Shown here in pieces: positions 11,179-23,528 of a stretch of 64,000 nt of DNA; positions within the stretch are counted from its first letter, which is position 1, and each line of letters starts with the position of its first letter. Under the pieces are notes generated by a model, which had not been told where the DNA came from, did no database searches, and saw nothing but the letters and a program-made list of their open reading frames with translations. The position numbers and the translations under genes were made by a program. This DNA comes from Rotaria socialis (Eukaryota; Rotifera; Eurotatoria; Philodinida; Philodinidae): NCBI GenBank assembly GCA_905331475.1, contig CAJNYU010003218.1, positions 248,001 to 312,000 on the forward strand. The letters are read 5' to 3'.

Positions 11179-11858
11179 ATGCATAGGAACATATGCGGGC
11201 CACCAGAGGGCAATTGGTGGCAATTGCCACACCTAAACAAATATTGTGGCACATGCAAAATTATTAGTAGATATATCAAAGGGTGTTACGATAGTTGGAA
11301 GTTGAGACGGGCTGTGATCCGCCCCAAATATTCCAAAATTGTCTTGCAACGTATTTCACAAAATGAAATGTATAGTACCTTAAGCGTAATTTTATAAATT
11401 AGCACCAGTGTTGCCAAAAGTCGAACTCAAAAATCCGGAAAAAATGCTGAAAATCTCTGAAAAAATCAGCATAAATTTCGAAACAATGCATACCGTACGT
11501 CGAAACTTTCAGAAAAGATTGAAAAAATGCAGAAAATCTGAAAATTTTCTGAAAAATCCCCAAAAAAATCTCAAAAAAACCGAAAAAATCAAGGAAAATT
11601 CTAGACAAAACCCCGAAAAACTTTCACAACTCGGAAGATCTGGCAACACTGATTACTTCCCTCAAAATTTTTGAGAAGTAGGATTTCATGAATTACGCCC
11701 CCCCCCCTCATTTTTGGTTCCTCGCGACACCCCTGGGTATATCTATCTGTATACATACATATGCCACACCCAAAACATGGCTGTCTTTTTAAAAAATTCG
11801 CTATTATTATTTATTGCCACACCTCCATATGAGACGTTGGCCCGGCGATGCATAGGAA
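11179..11858. mobile_element. Inserted element bounded by an 11-base direct repeat
   Basis: ATGCATAGGAA occurs at 11179-11189 and again at 11848-11858, exactly. Just inside, both ends carry a GGGCC-containing motif in opposite orientation (left ATGCGGGCCACC, right, inverted, CGCCGGGCCAAC), and GCCACACC occurs near each end. This fits target-site duplication around an insertion with poor inverted ends. No coding frame. A second smaller element (11406-11651) sits inside it. Confidence 0.4.
11406..11651. mobile_element. MITE with CAGTGTTGCCA ends
   Basis: Perfect 11-base inverted ends: CAGTGTTGCCA at 11406 and TGGCAACACTG ending 11651; weaker inverted similarity runs further in. The inside is A-rich with many GAAAA and AAAATC units and makes a misleading Lys-rich frame. 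The flanking 8-mers (ATTAGCAC and ATTACTTC) match at 5 of 8 positions, compatible with an old 8-base duplication. Confidence 0.6.
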
Positions 11859-12543
11859 TACACATTTTCTATTGAATGTATGAAATAAATTTCAATTCAG
11901 GGTATGTTTTCAGGAAAAAAATAAGTTAAACGCCTCAAAAAGAAAGAGTCTAGCTGTCTTATCGATGTGAAAATATCTGTAAGGATAAAAATGCTTCATT
12001 TTTATTTCGTTCGAAAAACGAACCTTTCTGACTGAATCGTTAAGAAGAATGAATTATTTGATGACTTCATTTACTTTCAAAACTGTGTGGAAATCGGCAA
12101 AGAGTTTTACAATGTATAGTAACGAATTTGGTAAATGTATCAAAATGACCGAAAGAAATAATTTCGAAAAAATTCGATTTAACATTTTTCGACTGACAAT
12201 ATGAACATTTTTTATTTTCTAAAAACACTTCAAGTTCACCAAAACATGAAATGAATGAAACATAATTAGTAATAAAATTAATAAAAAGAAGATGTTTCTT
12301 TACTTGGATGCTAATTTCTCTTATTTGACTACGGTGAATGAGAAGTCATCTAATAATTGATCAACATCGATTTCAAAAAGCGTTTAGTATATAAGTATTG
12401 TATCGTTTTCTTTCTCAAGTCCGATGTTTCTTTAGTTCCGTTTCTTTTCTCACTCGATATAAAAAAAAGCGTTCAATACTAATAGAGGATTATCTTTATT
12501 AGAGTCGGTAAAATGTATGATGTCGAATCAGTGAAAGAGGTTT
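11859..12543. other. Intergenic, nothing recognised
   Basis: AT-rich spacer between transposon-like elements. No coding or RNA signal seen. Confidence 0.4.
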
Positions 12544-13006
12544 TAGCGAAAAGTTTTTCAGTGAAAATATGTTTTGTGCGAATTGTGAAGTGTGAAACAG
12601 TGAACTGTAAAATAGTGAAATCTTCAGTTTAATTAAATAAACAGTAATATTTTATTCAATTTGAGACAAAAATGCAATGCATTATCACCAAATGATAGAA
12701 AAAAGTACAGATTCAGAAATGAAGTATTTGAATGAGAAAAGGGTGTGGGTGTTGATGCGGGGCCTGGGGATGGGGTGTGAGTTTAAACAAAAGCGTCAGA
12801 CACCCCACACTCAAGAGTAGAACGAGCAAGAGCTACCATATATACACATGCATCAGCATGATGATTCATCGTCAAACATGAGCAATCGAATCTTATCAAG
12901 AAAAAATCTAATTTCTACAGTTGCTGTGTTTTTCCTAATAAAAAACTTCGAGTTTTCGCTACTTCACCCTTCGCAGTTTTATTTTCACTGAAAATGCTTT
13001 TCGCTA
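12544..13006. repeat. Inverted-repeat element with TAGCGAAAAG ends
   Basis: The left end TAGCGAAAAGTTTTTCAGTG is mirrored by the right end, with similarity over about 55 bases: left 12544-12600, right about 12950-13006. Both arms contain GCGAA and GTGAAGT units. The centre carries G-rich GGGTGTGGGTG and no frame. A non-autonomous DNA transposon is likely; no clear target duplication is visible. Confidence 0.55.
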
Positions 13007-13742
13007 TCATAGTTTTTGGTCAATCGACACCATATCCGTAATGTCATCTAATCTAAAACATTTTCAAAAAATGAATAGGAAAATAAAATTTTCGCTATTT
13101 TCACATGATCGACATTTCTTCTTACGACCATTTTGATGTCATTCATCTCACACATCTTTGTTGGAATTACTATTAAATTAATCTAAGCGAGAATACACAC
13201 TAAATATATTTCTCATTTATAGATTTCACATTGCAGGCAAATGAAATAAATATTAGTATCTTTTTGCAATTTTTATTAGTAAAAATTAAAAAAGAAAATT
13301 CAATCGTGTTTACGATTCTTCTCCTTTGTTTTCAATGCAAATATTATCTTTCAAAAAAGTATTCATCACTTTTTCTTTTTGCAAACAGTCTACTGTTAAA
13401 CCAATGAAAAATATAATTCCATTTATTTTTGTTCTCTTTCCTTGATCGTCTCCAAGACAGTATATAGCAAAAAATTGAAGAAAGCAAATAATTTTGATAT
13501 TAAAAGGGATTTTTCTCATATTCACAAAAGCAACTCGTATACTGGCTGCTCTCCGCATATTAAGCATTTATATCTATAAACAGAACTCTAAAAAGGTATC
13601 TTCTAAAATTTAAATTCATCGATACGAAATAGAATGTCCTTTACTATTGGTGTCAGAAGAGCTTAATACGTACTGAATTTATTTACCCCAAAAACTTAAG
13701 TGTAAAACGTAAGAGCCATCGTGAAAAGGGTTGGCCGTCATA
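13007..13742. other. Spacer, no supported gene
   Basis: A minus-strand ATG frame at 13310-13567 (85 codons) has a hydrophobic centre but no motif or splice partner. I do not call it a gene. Confidence 0.4.
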
Positions 13743-14438
13743 ATGTCGAAAGGAAAAATGTCGAAAGTAGAAATGCCGAAAGAAGGAAGAGGAATAATAT
13801 CGAAAGGACAAATATCGAAAGGAAAAATGCCGAAAGGAAAAAATATCGAAAGGAAAAATGCCGAAAAAATTATATTGACATGAAACATTGCCAGTTAATA
13901 TTTTAGAGAATCGTAAATAATATAGTGTATGTTTTGTTGTATGAAATTAAGCTGAAATGTTAAGGGTGAGAAAATTTTTTAAAAATATGTTATTTTTTCA
14001 CGAGCTTCACGAACCTCAAGTTTTTCTTTTCCTGGAAGATGACTATGATTGCAAACAGTTTTCATCAATCGATTATTTGAATCAGAATGCGCTTTAGCTG
14101 CACAATAATTAATAGTGCATATCCAATACTTAGTATTTGTTGTTACTTTATTCAACTCCTTTATTTTACTTGTATCAATAGTTAGTCATCGCTATCAACA
14201 GCGGCTAAAATTCTGCACTAGTAAAATTATAAGAAAAAACAATGAACTATATGTAATTAGAACCAACATACGCTTGAGGCATTATTATTTTTTTATTTTT
14301 CACTTTCGACATTTTTCCACATTAATATGTACGTTTCGACATTTTTCCTTTCGGCATTTTTCCTTTCGACATTTTTCCTTTCGATGTTTTTTCTTCACTT
14401 TTTCTGTTTTCGACATTTTTCCTTTCGACATTTTTCCA
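13743..14438. repeat. Foldback-like pair of inverted minisatellite arrays
   Basis: The left array (13743-13869) is a run of about 10-15-base units of the form TCGAAAGGAAAAATG with small variants. The right array (14302-14438) holds the same unit in inverted orientation (CATTTTTCCTTTCGA). About 430 bases of AT-rich DNA lie between. Terminal arms made of short tandem repeats facing each other are the mark of foldback-type elements. The arrays yield spurious basic frames on both strands. Confidence 0.55.
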
Positions 14439-14636
14439 GCACACCATAATTTCATCTAGCAGTGGTTCAGTTTCTGATTCCTTTTTATCTGTTGAATCTA
14501 GTGTCTCAGATGCTTCATTCACAGTATTTATAGATACTGACTCCTGTTGTTGTTCATGTGTTGTTATCAATCTTAACAATTTTTCATCCCCATCATCTTT
14601 AACATGTGAATGAATACTTGAATGTCTTTCACACAT
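14439..14636 (-). other. Orphan exon-like frame interrupted by the foldback repeat
   Basis: From ATG 14636 the minus strand reads about 65 codons with ordinary soluble composition (His/Ser, then QQQESVSIN and acidic KKESETEPLLDE). It then runs straight into the CGAAAGGAAAAATG repeat arm. It looks like the first exon of a gene cut by the element, but no second exon is found and no family is recognised. Confidence 0.25.
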
Positions 14637-15916
14637 TGTTTCTCACGTTCTATATTCGTATATACTAAGTAAATCGATGATAATTATTTAAAAACATTTT
14701 AAACAAGCTCTATTTACAGCAACAATGTCAAACACATGAAATCACCGGGCAAAGATACAGTTTATATCTTATTATGCACAACTGCTCTTTTCTTCTTTTA
14801 TCTCTTTGCTACTTTCGTAGGTTTCATTTGAATAAGGTGACCGTGATAGATAGATAAAATAGTTTTTCCTTTCTTTTTTTTGCAAGTTCTAATTCTACAA
14901 TTATCCTATCGAAAAATGTCTGTTCGATTTTGACAGAAAATTGTTTAAGAAATAGAATTTTATGCTTTCATCGCAACAACCTCTTGTTTCAACATACATT
15001 TATCGCTAAAATAATTAATAGTTAAAACGACAAAATTGAATCGAAATTTTCAGCCTTTTCAACCATTTCTACATGAGGTTTAAGAACTGTCGTACTCAGC
15101 GAAAACAAAATTTTTATTTTTAGATGTACTTTTATCAAGTAGCAGCAAGTTTTATTAATTAATAATGAAAATAGAATTGCTTTATTATTGTATGCTTAGA
15201 AAATTTTTCATATATTTATTGTATCAATATATTCTTAGCTAGATGCATTCGAATATTTGTATAAACTGTTAAATATTTTGCAGCCGAAAAAATAACAACT
15301 GTGCAATGCTCGTACCGCTTGTTGACACTTGAAAACCTACTATGGCTTGAAAAGGTGCAGTCTTCTGTGTACTTATTCATTTTCGTACATAAGGAAAGTC
15401 GTAAACGAAAGAATGGAAAAATAACTTTTACACTATTTCTCCTTGGTGAGATCTTCTGTGCGCATCCTGATTGGTTAAAAAATTGCCATACTGATATTCT
15501 TCAAGTTCCTCAACAGATGAAATCTTATATAAGTAACTATTAATAAATATATATTTATTTCTTGGTTTTCGTCAAAAAAAAACGTTTCTTCAACTCTTTA
15601 TCAATATTTCGAATCAAAATGCATACGCGTGTCACAGAGAAATTTCATTCTCTTCTGCTATTGCTCATCTATGATAAACGAACTTAAACACTTTTCTCTT
15701 TCTCGACTTTGTTCTTCGTAACAAATTTTTTCTAATCAATTACATATCATTAATTATTTGCATTGAAAATTCTTCCTATTTTTGTCTATTAATATATCTA
15801 TAGATTTTGATTTTTACAGATCGGTAACGTACGTGAGTTGTTTAAATGAGAGTGTGTGCGTAAATAAACATAGGAAAACGAAGGGAAACAAGCATTCGGA
15901 ATAAAAAAGATAGATC
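14637..15916. other. Intergenic and 5' region of the kinectin-like gene
   Basis: AT-rich. An 80-codon plus frame at 15301-15543 has no recognised motif. The 100 bases before 15917 probably hold the 5' UTR of the next gene. No core promoter motif is certain. Confidence 0.4.
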
Positions 15917-18900
15917 ATGATTGATTGGATAACTATTGCAGTTGCTTTAGCAATAATTGCTGCATTAGTTGTTTTTTTTGGCTTCGTGGCATGGAAAATT
16001 AACATGCCTGATCCATTGGGGTCAACTAATTTAACGGGAAAAAAAGATGATATCAATCAACTATTTGATTCAATTGGGGACAAGAAAAAGAAAGATAAAT
16101 CAGCTAGTGAACAAGCAAAGAAGAAACGTAAAGAACAAAAAAAATTAAAACGTGAGAATAAGGAAGAAGATCATCAACGGCACGTAGTGAAGTTTAAGGA
16201 ACCAAATGAAGAAAGTGATAATGAAAGAGAAGAGAGTGACCAAGTAAGTTAGAATTTTAGATAGCAAATATTAAAATATCTGACTAATTTATTTTTGAAA
16301 TTGTTTTTAGGAATCTTCTTCACCACTACCACCAACTATTCAACTATCATCAAAACCTCGTAAACGCAATAAAAAGAAGACATCATCACCAACTCATATT
16401 GAAGGTATTCTTATTAATAAGGGTGAAAAAAGTCCAGTTACAAGTCAAGCTGCACATATTGCGCATCCATTATTAGCAACTACAATACCTAAGGATGAAG
16501 TAGAATTAGCTAAGCAACATGGCAAAGGTCATATGAAATCACCTCAACAATCAAATAAACAAGTAGTACAAGCAACACCTCCTGCTGCATCAGCTAAAAA
16601 ACCAACAGCATCATCATCATCAACAAATGTTAATCAAGATGTTCAAAAGCAGCAGCAGCAACAAGAACAACCATTTACTACAGTTGTTAATAATCGACAT
16701 AAGACTGTAACACCACCATTACAACAACAACAACAACAACAACAGCAAAATAAATTCGTCAATACATCATCGGCAACAACAACAACAGTAGCACCTATTA
16801 CTACTACTACTACTACTACTGTATCTGCCCCAGCAGTTCAACAGGCAGCTCCAGTTCCAGCTCAACATGAGCAGTTACCTCAACGTTCAACACCTCGTCA
16901 ACAAGAGGCACCGGCTCGAGTCAATGGTTTAAATACAAATCTATCAACTGTAAAACAACCAGTTGCTGCTCCACTGACAAAACTTGCAGATATTGTTAAA
17001 AGTAAAATGTCGTATTTACTCTTTTATTTGTATTGATTAAAGTTGACTTTTTTTTCTAGCTCTTCCAACATCACAAACTGTTGTTACTGAGCTTATGTTA
17101 GCACTTGATGCAGTTACTTTATCAACTGATGAACTTGATATAATCATGCATAAAATTGCTAATAAACAAGCTGTTATCAAAAAAGATTGGACTAAAGTAT
17201 TTACTGAAGCAACATTCTTTTCTTTTTTTTAATCATATTAATTAATATTTTAGTTACAACATGGTCAAAAAGTTGATCCTCAAGCACATATTGGTCAAAT
17301 CTTATATGAATCTGCTAGAGCAGTCGAAGAAGGTATTGATTATCTTCTTTTTTTGTTTTAAATAAAAAAGAAAATCTAATTCTTTATTGAAGATTTGAAA
17401 ACCAATGCTATGAAACGCGTACAAGAATTAACTGATGAACGTAGCAATGATAAACGTCTCATAAATGAATTATTGAAAGAGAAAAATGAGAAAGAAATAA
17501 ATATGCAAGTGCTACATGCTCAATTAAATGCATGTCAACATCCACAACAACAAATTCATAAATATGAAGCGGAATATCAAAGACTTACAGAGGAAAATAT
17601 GCAACTAAAACAACGATTAACGCATCAACAACAACATTTTCAACAGCAACAACAGCAATATTCATCATTAAATATAATGAACAATAATGGCGATGCAACA
17701 AATATTCAACTTCGTGTATTAAGTGAACAAACAAAAAAGTTGTCTGTTGATAATGCAAATTTAGAAAAGCAAACCAATGCAAAAGACCAATTAATCAAAG
17801 AAGTACAAAAAGAAAAAGATGATTTACTTCGGTAAGATAAGATGATTATTTTAAAATTATTTATTTCAGCGACTGAGATTTGTGTTAGCCCATTGATATT
17901 TTTTCCTCGCTAATCATTTTTATTTTATTTGGAAAACGCGTTTATTCAATCGCAACTTATTTAGTTATCAGTCCTTTACTGAATTTTTACCCTTTGAGCA
18001 TAAAATTACTTTAAATATGTATTATTGAAGGTCGAATTTGAGAAATACTATCTTAGTCAAGATATCAACTCCTAATGCGAATATAATTTATCTGATTTTT
18101 CAGCACCAAAAATTTATTATTTAAGTGTAAAATTTTGGCTAGAATAATTTAATTTTCATTCAAACCATAGGATAGGTATTCTTCAATGATTTGAATTCGC
18201 AGAGATTCTATACTCCTATGACCGAAATCAAATCATGATTTCTTAATAGCCATCATGATCGACTGAATGTCTTCAATATTTTCACACAATTACACATTTG
18301 GGAATATTTTTATGTAGAAGAGGCTTTTTTTTGTTGATATACTTGATATCAATACTCTTTATGGTTAAAAGCATTCTAATACCATTGGCATAAAGGTGCC
18401 CACGAGATTAGACATAAAATCAGATCTTATGAAATCTTATTTGTATTCTACGAAATTGAGAAGAATACTGTAGAAAAGTAACTGACACAGCCATAATAGA
18501 GATCGCAAGTGTTGAAATTCAGTACCAATTTATTGAGTTTAGATCAAAAATCGTCCATGCATATCTTATTCATGGGCATGACTCATTCACCTACGAAGAT
18601 GTGATTCGTACGAAGAAATAAAAGACTTTGAACTCGAAAATAAATTGCACCATCGAGCGTATACCAGATTTCTGGGATCAGTCGCATTGTTGACTCTGCC
18701 AAACAGCTTTCCATCGAGTTCATTTGACAGAATGAATATCAATAGAAAAATTAATTTTCTCTTTTAATTATCATTAGTTTCATGTTTTTTTATATTTCAA
18801 ATTAATTTTTAAAATTTTAGTTCAAATCAACAATTACTACAAAAAGTGCAAGAAGCTCAAAAGCAATACCAACTCAATGAAGAAAAAGTACATAAAGAAT

Positions 18901-21900
18901 TTAGCGAAAAACAAAACTTACATTTAAATCAATTAAATGAATTTAAATGTCGTATTCAACAATTAGAATTAGATAAGGAAAAGCAACGTCAAGATACTCT
19001 TGCTCAAATCGAAGCAATGCAACCATTACAATTAAATAATGAAGAACGTGAAAAATTCGAACAAGAAATAAATCAACTAAAGCAAAAATTTATCGAAGGA
19101 AACGAACAAAATAAAAAGAATCTCGATGAAAAACAAGTAATTTTCGCTCCTACTATTCTACTTTCTAATAAAAACCTTAATTATTTAGTCTCAGTATCAA
19201 TCTAATGATAATGAACTACGTCAACAAATCGAACAATTGAAGAAAACTATTGAACAATGTCAAACTAACGAGTAAAAACTTCAATAAAATTTCTGTTTAC
19301 AATTTAGTGCATTTATTTTTATTTTTAGAACTCAAAATAATGCACTCGCAGCTAAAACTGCACAAATCGATGCATTACAATCCGAACTTGCCGAAGCTAA
19401 AGCCAATAATGATGTAAGTTTTGTGAAGTGCATTTATTAAAGTTTAAATTCAAACGCTAATCACTCCATCGAAAACAGCTTTTTTCACTGGATTTCATCA
19501 CTGAAAGGACCACATGTATTTTCTAGCGTCTGAATCTGTCTTTTTTTTTGTTTATTTTTATCTTAGAAAGTACGGATGCGAAATTGGAAAGTGATGAACG
19601 AGTTGATATTGGCCGAGGAAAAACTCGATGCTTTAAATCGATTGAAAACAACACATTAAATAAAAAGAAAAACACTTATAGTTGAAACGAAAAGCAGAAA
19701 TTTCATCAAAGCAAAAAGCTAATCTTTATCACTTTTGGGTTTTTCTGTCTCGTTAGGTTGTTTTGTTCTATCTATCGATAGATTGTAATAAAATTATTTT
19801 AAAACAAAATATTTTTGTTCTGCACATTTTTTGAACTTTCTTTTTTTTGATGGTGGGGATGCTTATTTATATGTACGGGCATATTGTTTTACTTTTATTG
19901 CGAATGCGAACGAATAGTTTGTGCATGGTAGTTTTAATTGTTTTGGGGATTTATTTTGTGTATTTTAGGCTATAAAGTCACAATTAGATGAACATGTTCG
20001 ACAAGAAAAAGATAAGCAAAAACAAATTCTCATCGAACTTCTTGCACAGGATGCGCGAAACCAATTACCAAATGATAATCAAGTAAATATTGACTCAACT
20101 CTGTTTTGTTTTGTTTAGTCTCAATCGCTATTACAACGAATTCTAAGCTTAAGCTTTAATTATTGTTTACATGATTGTTTATCTTATAGTAAAATTGGAG
20201 AACACATAGGAAATGAGTCTTTCACCTAGCTTAGGTTTAGAATTATATGAATATAATTTATGTATTGAAATTTATGCTTAGACTAGAATTCAAAAAGAAG
20301 CATAGGTAAGCTAAATCGCTTGATATGACACTCTATTGGTTTCAACATTAGAAAGAGAACAATTCTTTACATCTGATTGTTGAATACTATGTCACTCAAA
20401 ATGATATAATTATGGTTCTAACATGTATTGTAATGAGGAAGACTTTAAAAACGTAATCGACAATAAATTTCACCCTGTTTATGATCAGATAGAAATATAT
20501 CGCGGATTGAATTTCTTTTTTTCACTGAAAATAACTAGTTGCTAACTACTGACATTATCAAAGTATTGAGATCATACCGATGCCTCTTAAATTCTCGAGC
20601 AAACATTGTTACTTTCGTAAGAACATGATAATGGTAACTCTAATTATTAGTTGGAAACCCACTGAAGTTTTTATTTTAATATTAATTGACATCAGTCTAT
20701 CAAAGTTTTACTTTAAAACAAAAAAAAGTTTATTTGAAATTTAAATGACTATTGAAATTGGTGGTAAAATATGACATGCTAATGTTTATATTTCATTTGT
20801 TTAATCATTTGTTTTTTTTAACGTTTAACCAGGATTTTAATGAATGGCTCTCATCATATCGGCGCATATTCGAGGCAAGTGCCGAAGCAACGAAGGTAAA
20901 TAATTCGTTAGTTCAGTGGTTTAAGTAGTATGAATCCATTTGAACTCGCGGTCGAATCTAACTAACAACACACACACATATATATATAAACAAAACATAA
21001 AAATATCGTTTCATGTCATGATGAACAGCCTTAATCCATTCTCTGATAGCATAAGTGAGCTAGCTCATCAATGCCTTGCCCGTGCCTATCTAAGCACAAT
21101 TATATTTCCTTTCCGAGTATCAAGGTTTTCTTGATTACAGTATAGAAAGTGAAGTATGTTGTGTTGGCCAGTCGCATTTAGTGGCTCGTCATGAGTTAGC
21201 TCAATAGTGTAAAGATTCGAAAAAACGGCATCTGAACACGAAGACGATATTTTATATATTTAAACGATTAAGTTTTTAATTGTTAATTATTTTGAAGAGT
21301 CCTACTCCTCCTTGCCACGATCTCTTTATATGCATTAACAATAATGATCTATGAGAGTATTTTTTTCGAAATCATTCGATTCGAACAATGACAAAATCAT
21401 TTCAATTGTTTACAATTGATCATGTTGACACAATAAAACTAATGGCGTGTCAGACGCGTAGAAATCTTCATACATGAATATGACTGGTTTACATAAAACA
21501 TAGACAATACAGTCTAGTTTTAGTATAAAAGCATCTCTTATTGAAATAGTAACGACTGATGCAAAAGTCTTGGCAAGAATGTCGAGCTTCGCTGTGAGCT
21601 CCCCTAATGTGCCAGAGACTTAAGTCTTTCACCATCGGATAGAGCAGAGTCTGGAGACTAGAAATGGATTTCTTCAAAAAAACATTTGACCTTTTCAAGG
21701 GTCGAAATTTTCGAAACGTGAAAGGCGCCAAGAAACGGCTTGTCACCATTCAAATTTTTCTTGCTAATTACCTTTTTCGTAATTAACGATCTCAGTCAAG
21801 CTTTGATGGGACTCGGTCAAACTTTCAGATCATAGGTAACTTAGTGTGAGCTACTCGAATAACTTGGATTCAATTTAGCTCGTCTTCATGGAAACACTTT

Positions 21901-23528
21901 GGCGCCATTTTATTAAAAGGGGGGGACAATGTTTTCATCCCTCCCTTTTTAAACGAGACTGCGTCTCGAGATTTTGACGGAATTCGAGTTTGAGGAATTG
22001 ATTAGATACAGATTTTTATGCTCTTTCGGAATCTCAAACTCAAATTCGGTTTGGACAAAAACATTGAATCTAAAACCTTTTCACTACAAAAACGATGAAA
22101 AAAGTTGCTTACTACCATTTTACACTAATTAAAATTTGAATGGTGACAGGCCGTTTTTGGCGCTTGTCGCGTTTCGAAAATTTTGGTCCTTGAAAAGGTC
22201 AAATTTTGTTTTTTGAAGCAATTCATTTCTAGTCTCCAGACTCTGCTCTATCCGATGGTGAAAGACTTAAGTTTCTAGCACCTTAGGGGAGCTCACAGCA
22301 AAGCTCGACATTCTTGCCAAGACTTTTGCATCAGTCGTTAGTTGACAAATACTGTATATACAAAGCCAAAGTTTTCTTTAATTTTTCATAGGATATTGCC
22401 GTAATTGCGATCGTTTTTGTTTTCTTATGATCTTAGCATTTCATTTTATTTTTGTATTATTTTCAGCAAACTTCACACGATGAATCTGCAGCACTTAAAC
22501 GTGAAAATGATCAACTTCATAAGAATATGCGAGAAGTTGTAAGTAAAATATGTTTTTCTTTTGTACGTGATATAATTTCATACATATAAATTATAGGAAA
22601 GTCAATTGAAAGAAATTGAACAAGCCGTCCAAAGTAAAGAAGAAGTTTTACTTGCTGATTTGAAATGTGTAAGATTTGAATAAATATTTTTATTTTTCTA
22701 ATAGCGTTTTTCTCTAAATCTGATCTATGCTTTCTTTCTTCTTTTTAGAAAGATACAACATTGGGAAGCATTCTTGGTGAAAATGAACAATTAAATAGTG
22801 AAATACAGCGTTTACGTAGCGAAATCAATCGTTTACAATCAGCGCATGATACAACAGTTGATGAAAATCGTCTATTAAAAGTTCAATTTGAGGAACAAAA
22901 GCTTCTTATTGCTAATAGTTTACCTACGACTGCTGTAAGTACCTTCACTATTAGAAATATGTTGCATGTCGATATGATTAGATTCTTTTAATAGTAGAAA
23001 ATTGTCTCTTTGCTTTATGTACACTGCTTTATGCTTAACTATATATACATATACATATATATATATATATATATATATGACTTCTTTTCTAACTCACAAA
23101 TAATCTAGGATGATGATTTACTCGAATCAGTAACACAGCAGTCGCCGTTCTCAACTGAGATGGACACTCGTGTTGATGAATTAAATGAATTAATGCGATC
23201 AAGCAAGGAAGCTCTTGATAATCAAGATTCGATTGTTCAACAGCTTGATAAACACTTGAACGAATTGAATCGCAGTGGAATCGGAGGGGTACGCTCCGAA
23301 TATCCACCAGGGAGCTATTTTCTTTTTCTATCTTTGAAAAACTAGAAATTAACGCTGCATGTGTTTTTTTCACACTTTCTTTTCAATCAAAATTGGACTT
23401 CAGACTAACAAAATTGAAACAAATTGTACATTTAATTCTAAAATTTTCCTTGTCTTTAGCCATCAACATCAAATGTCGATGAAACAACAGTATCTTCTTC
23501 TTTTGATCAAAAACAAATTGAATCTTGA
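15917..23528 (+). CDS. Kinectin/RRBP1-like ER membrane coiled-coil protein
   Basis: Fifteen coding exons in the long form: 15917-16243, 16311-17001, 17060-17196, 17254-17332, 17393-17831, 18821-19136, 19189-19271, 19329-19413, 19969-20082, 20833-20895, 22467-22538, 22597-22668, 22749-22934, 23109-23288, 23460-23528; all phases fit, giving 970 residues. Residues 2-29 form one TM segment with a very short lumenal N-terminus. A Lys-rich cytosolic stretch follows (60-105), then a low-complexity Gln/Thr/Ala region (190-330, with Q and T runs from CAA/CAG/ACT repeats). The remainder is nearly continuous heptad coiled coil to the end. TM plus basic stretch plus long coiled coil is the build of kinectin and the ribosome receptor p180, which sit in the ER and bind kinesin or ribosomes. 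Exon 7 could instead start 6 bases on (TAG or CAG acceptor). Introns 5 (989 bases) and 10 (1571 bases) are unusually long; the latter carries a transposon. Confidence 0.75.
19567..19792 (+). other. Alternative terminal exon with poly(A) signal
   Basis: After a CTTAG acceptor at 19566, 30 codons read in phase with exon 8 and end at TAA 19657-19659. They include KVRMRNWKVMNELILAEEKL, which resembles the K-x-R-x-K-N-W-x-A-M-E-A-L segment of kinectin and RRBP1. No usable donor precedes the stop, and AATAAA follows at 19787-19792. Splicing exon 8 to this exon would give a short protein (~550 in place of ~720 residues at that point plus the rest); skipping it to 19969 gives the long form. Use of both is inferred from sequence only. 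Confidence 0.55.
21550..22340. repeat. Inverted-repeat transposon in intron 10
   Basis: Arms of about 210 bases (21550-21762 and 22133-22340) are inverted copies with scattered mismatches. They begin TAACGACTGATGCAAAAGTC and share CTAGTCTCCAGACTCTGCTC and its inverse. The 370-base centre is non-coding and includes a GGGGGGG run. No coding frame; a non-autonomous DNA element inserted in the intron between 20895 and 22467. No sure target duplication. Confidence 0.75.

Noticed and set aside
11408..11674. Lys-rich open frame
   Set aside because: It lies inside the CAGTGTTGCCA MITE and comes from its A-rich repeats.
13310..13567. 85-codon minus-strand frame
   Set aside because: No motif, no partner exon, composition as expected from AT-rich DNA.
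13721..13906. Arg/Lys/Glu-rich open frame
   Set aside because: Direct translation of the minisatellite arm.
20905..20955. tRNA-like stretch (TAGTTCAGTGGTT and GGTCGAATC)
   Set aside because: A-box-like and B-box-like pieces are present, but the T and acceptor stems do not pair and the length is too short. At most a relic.
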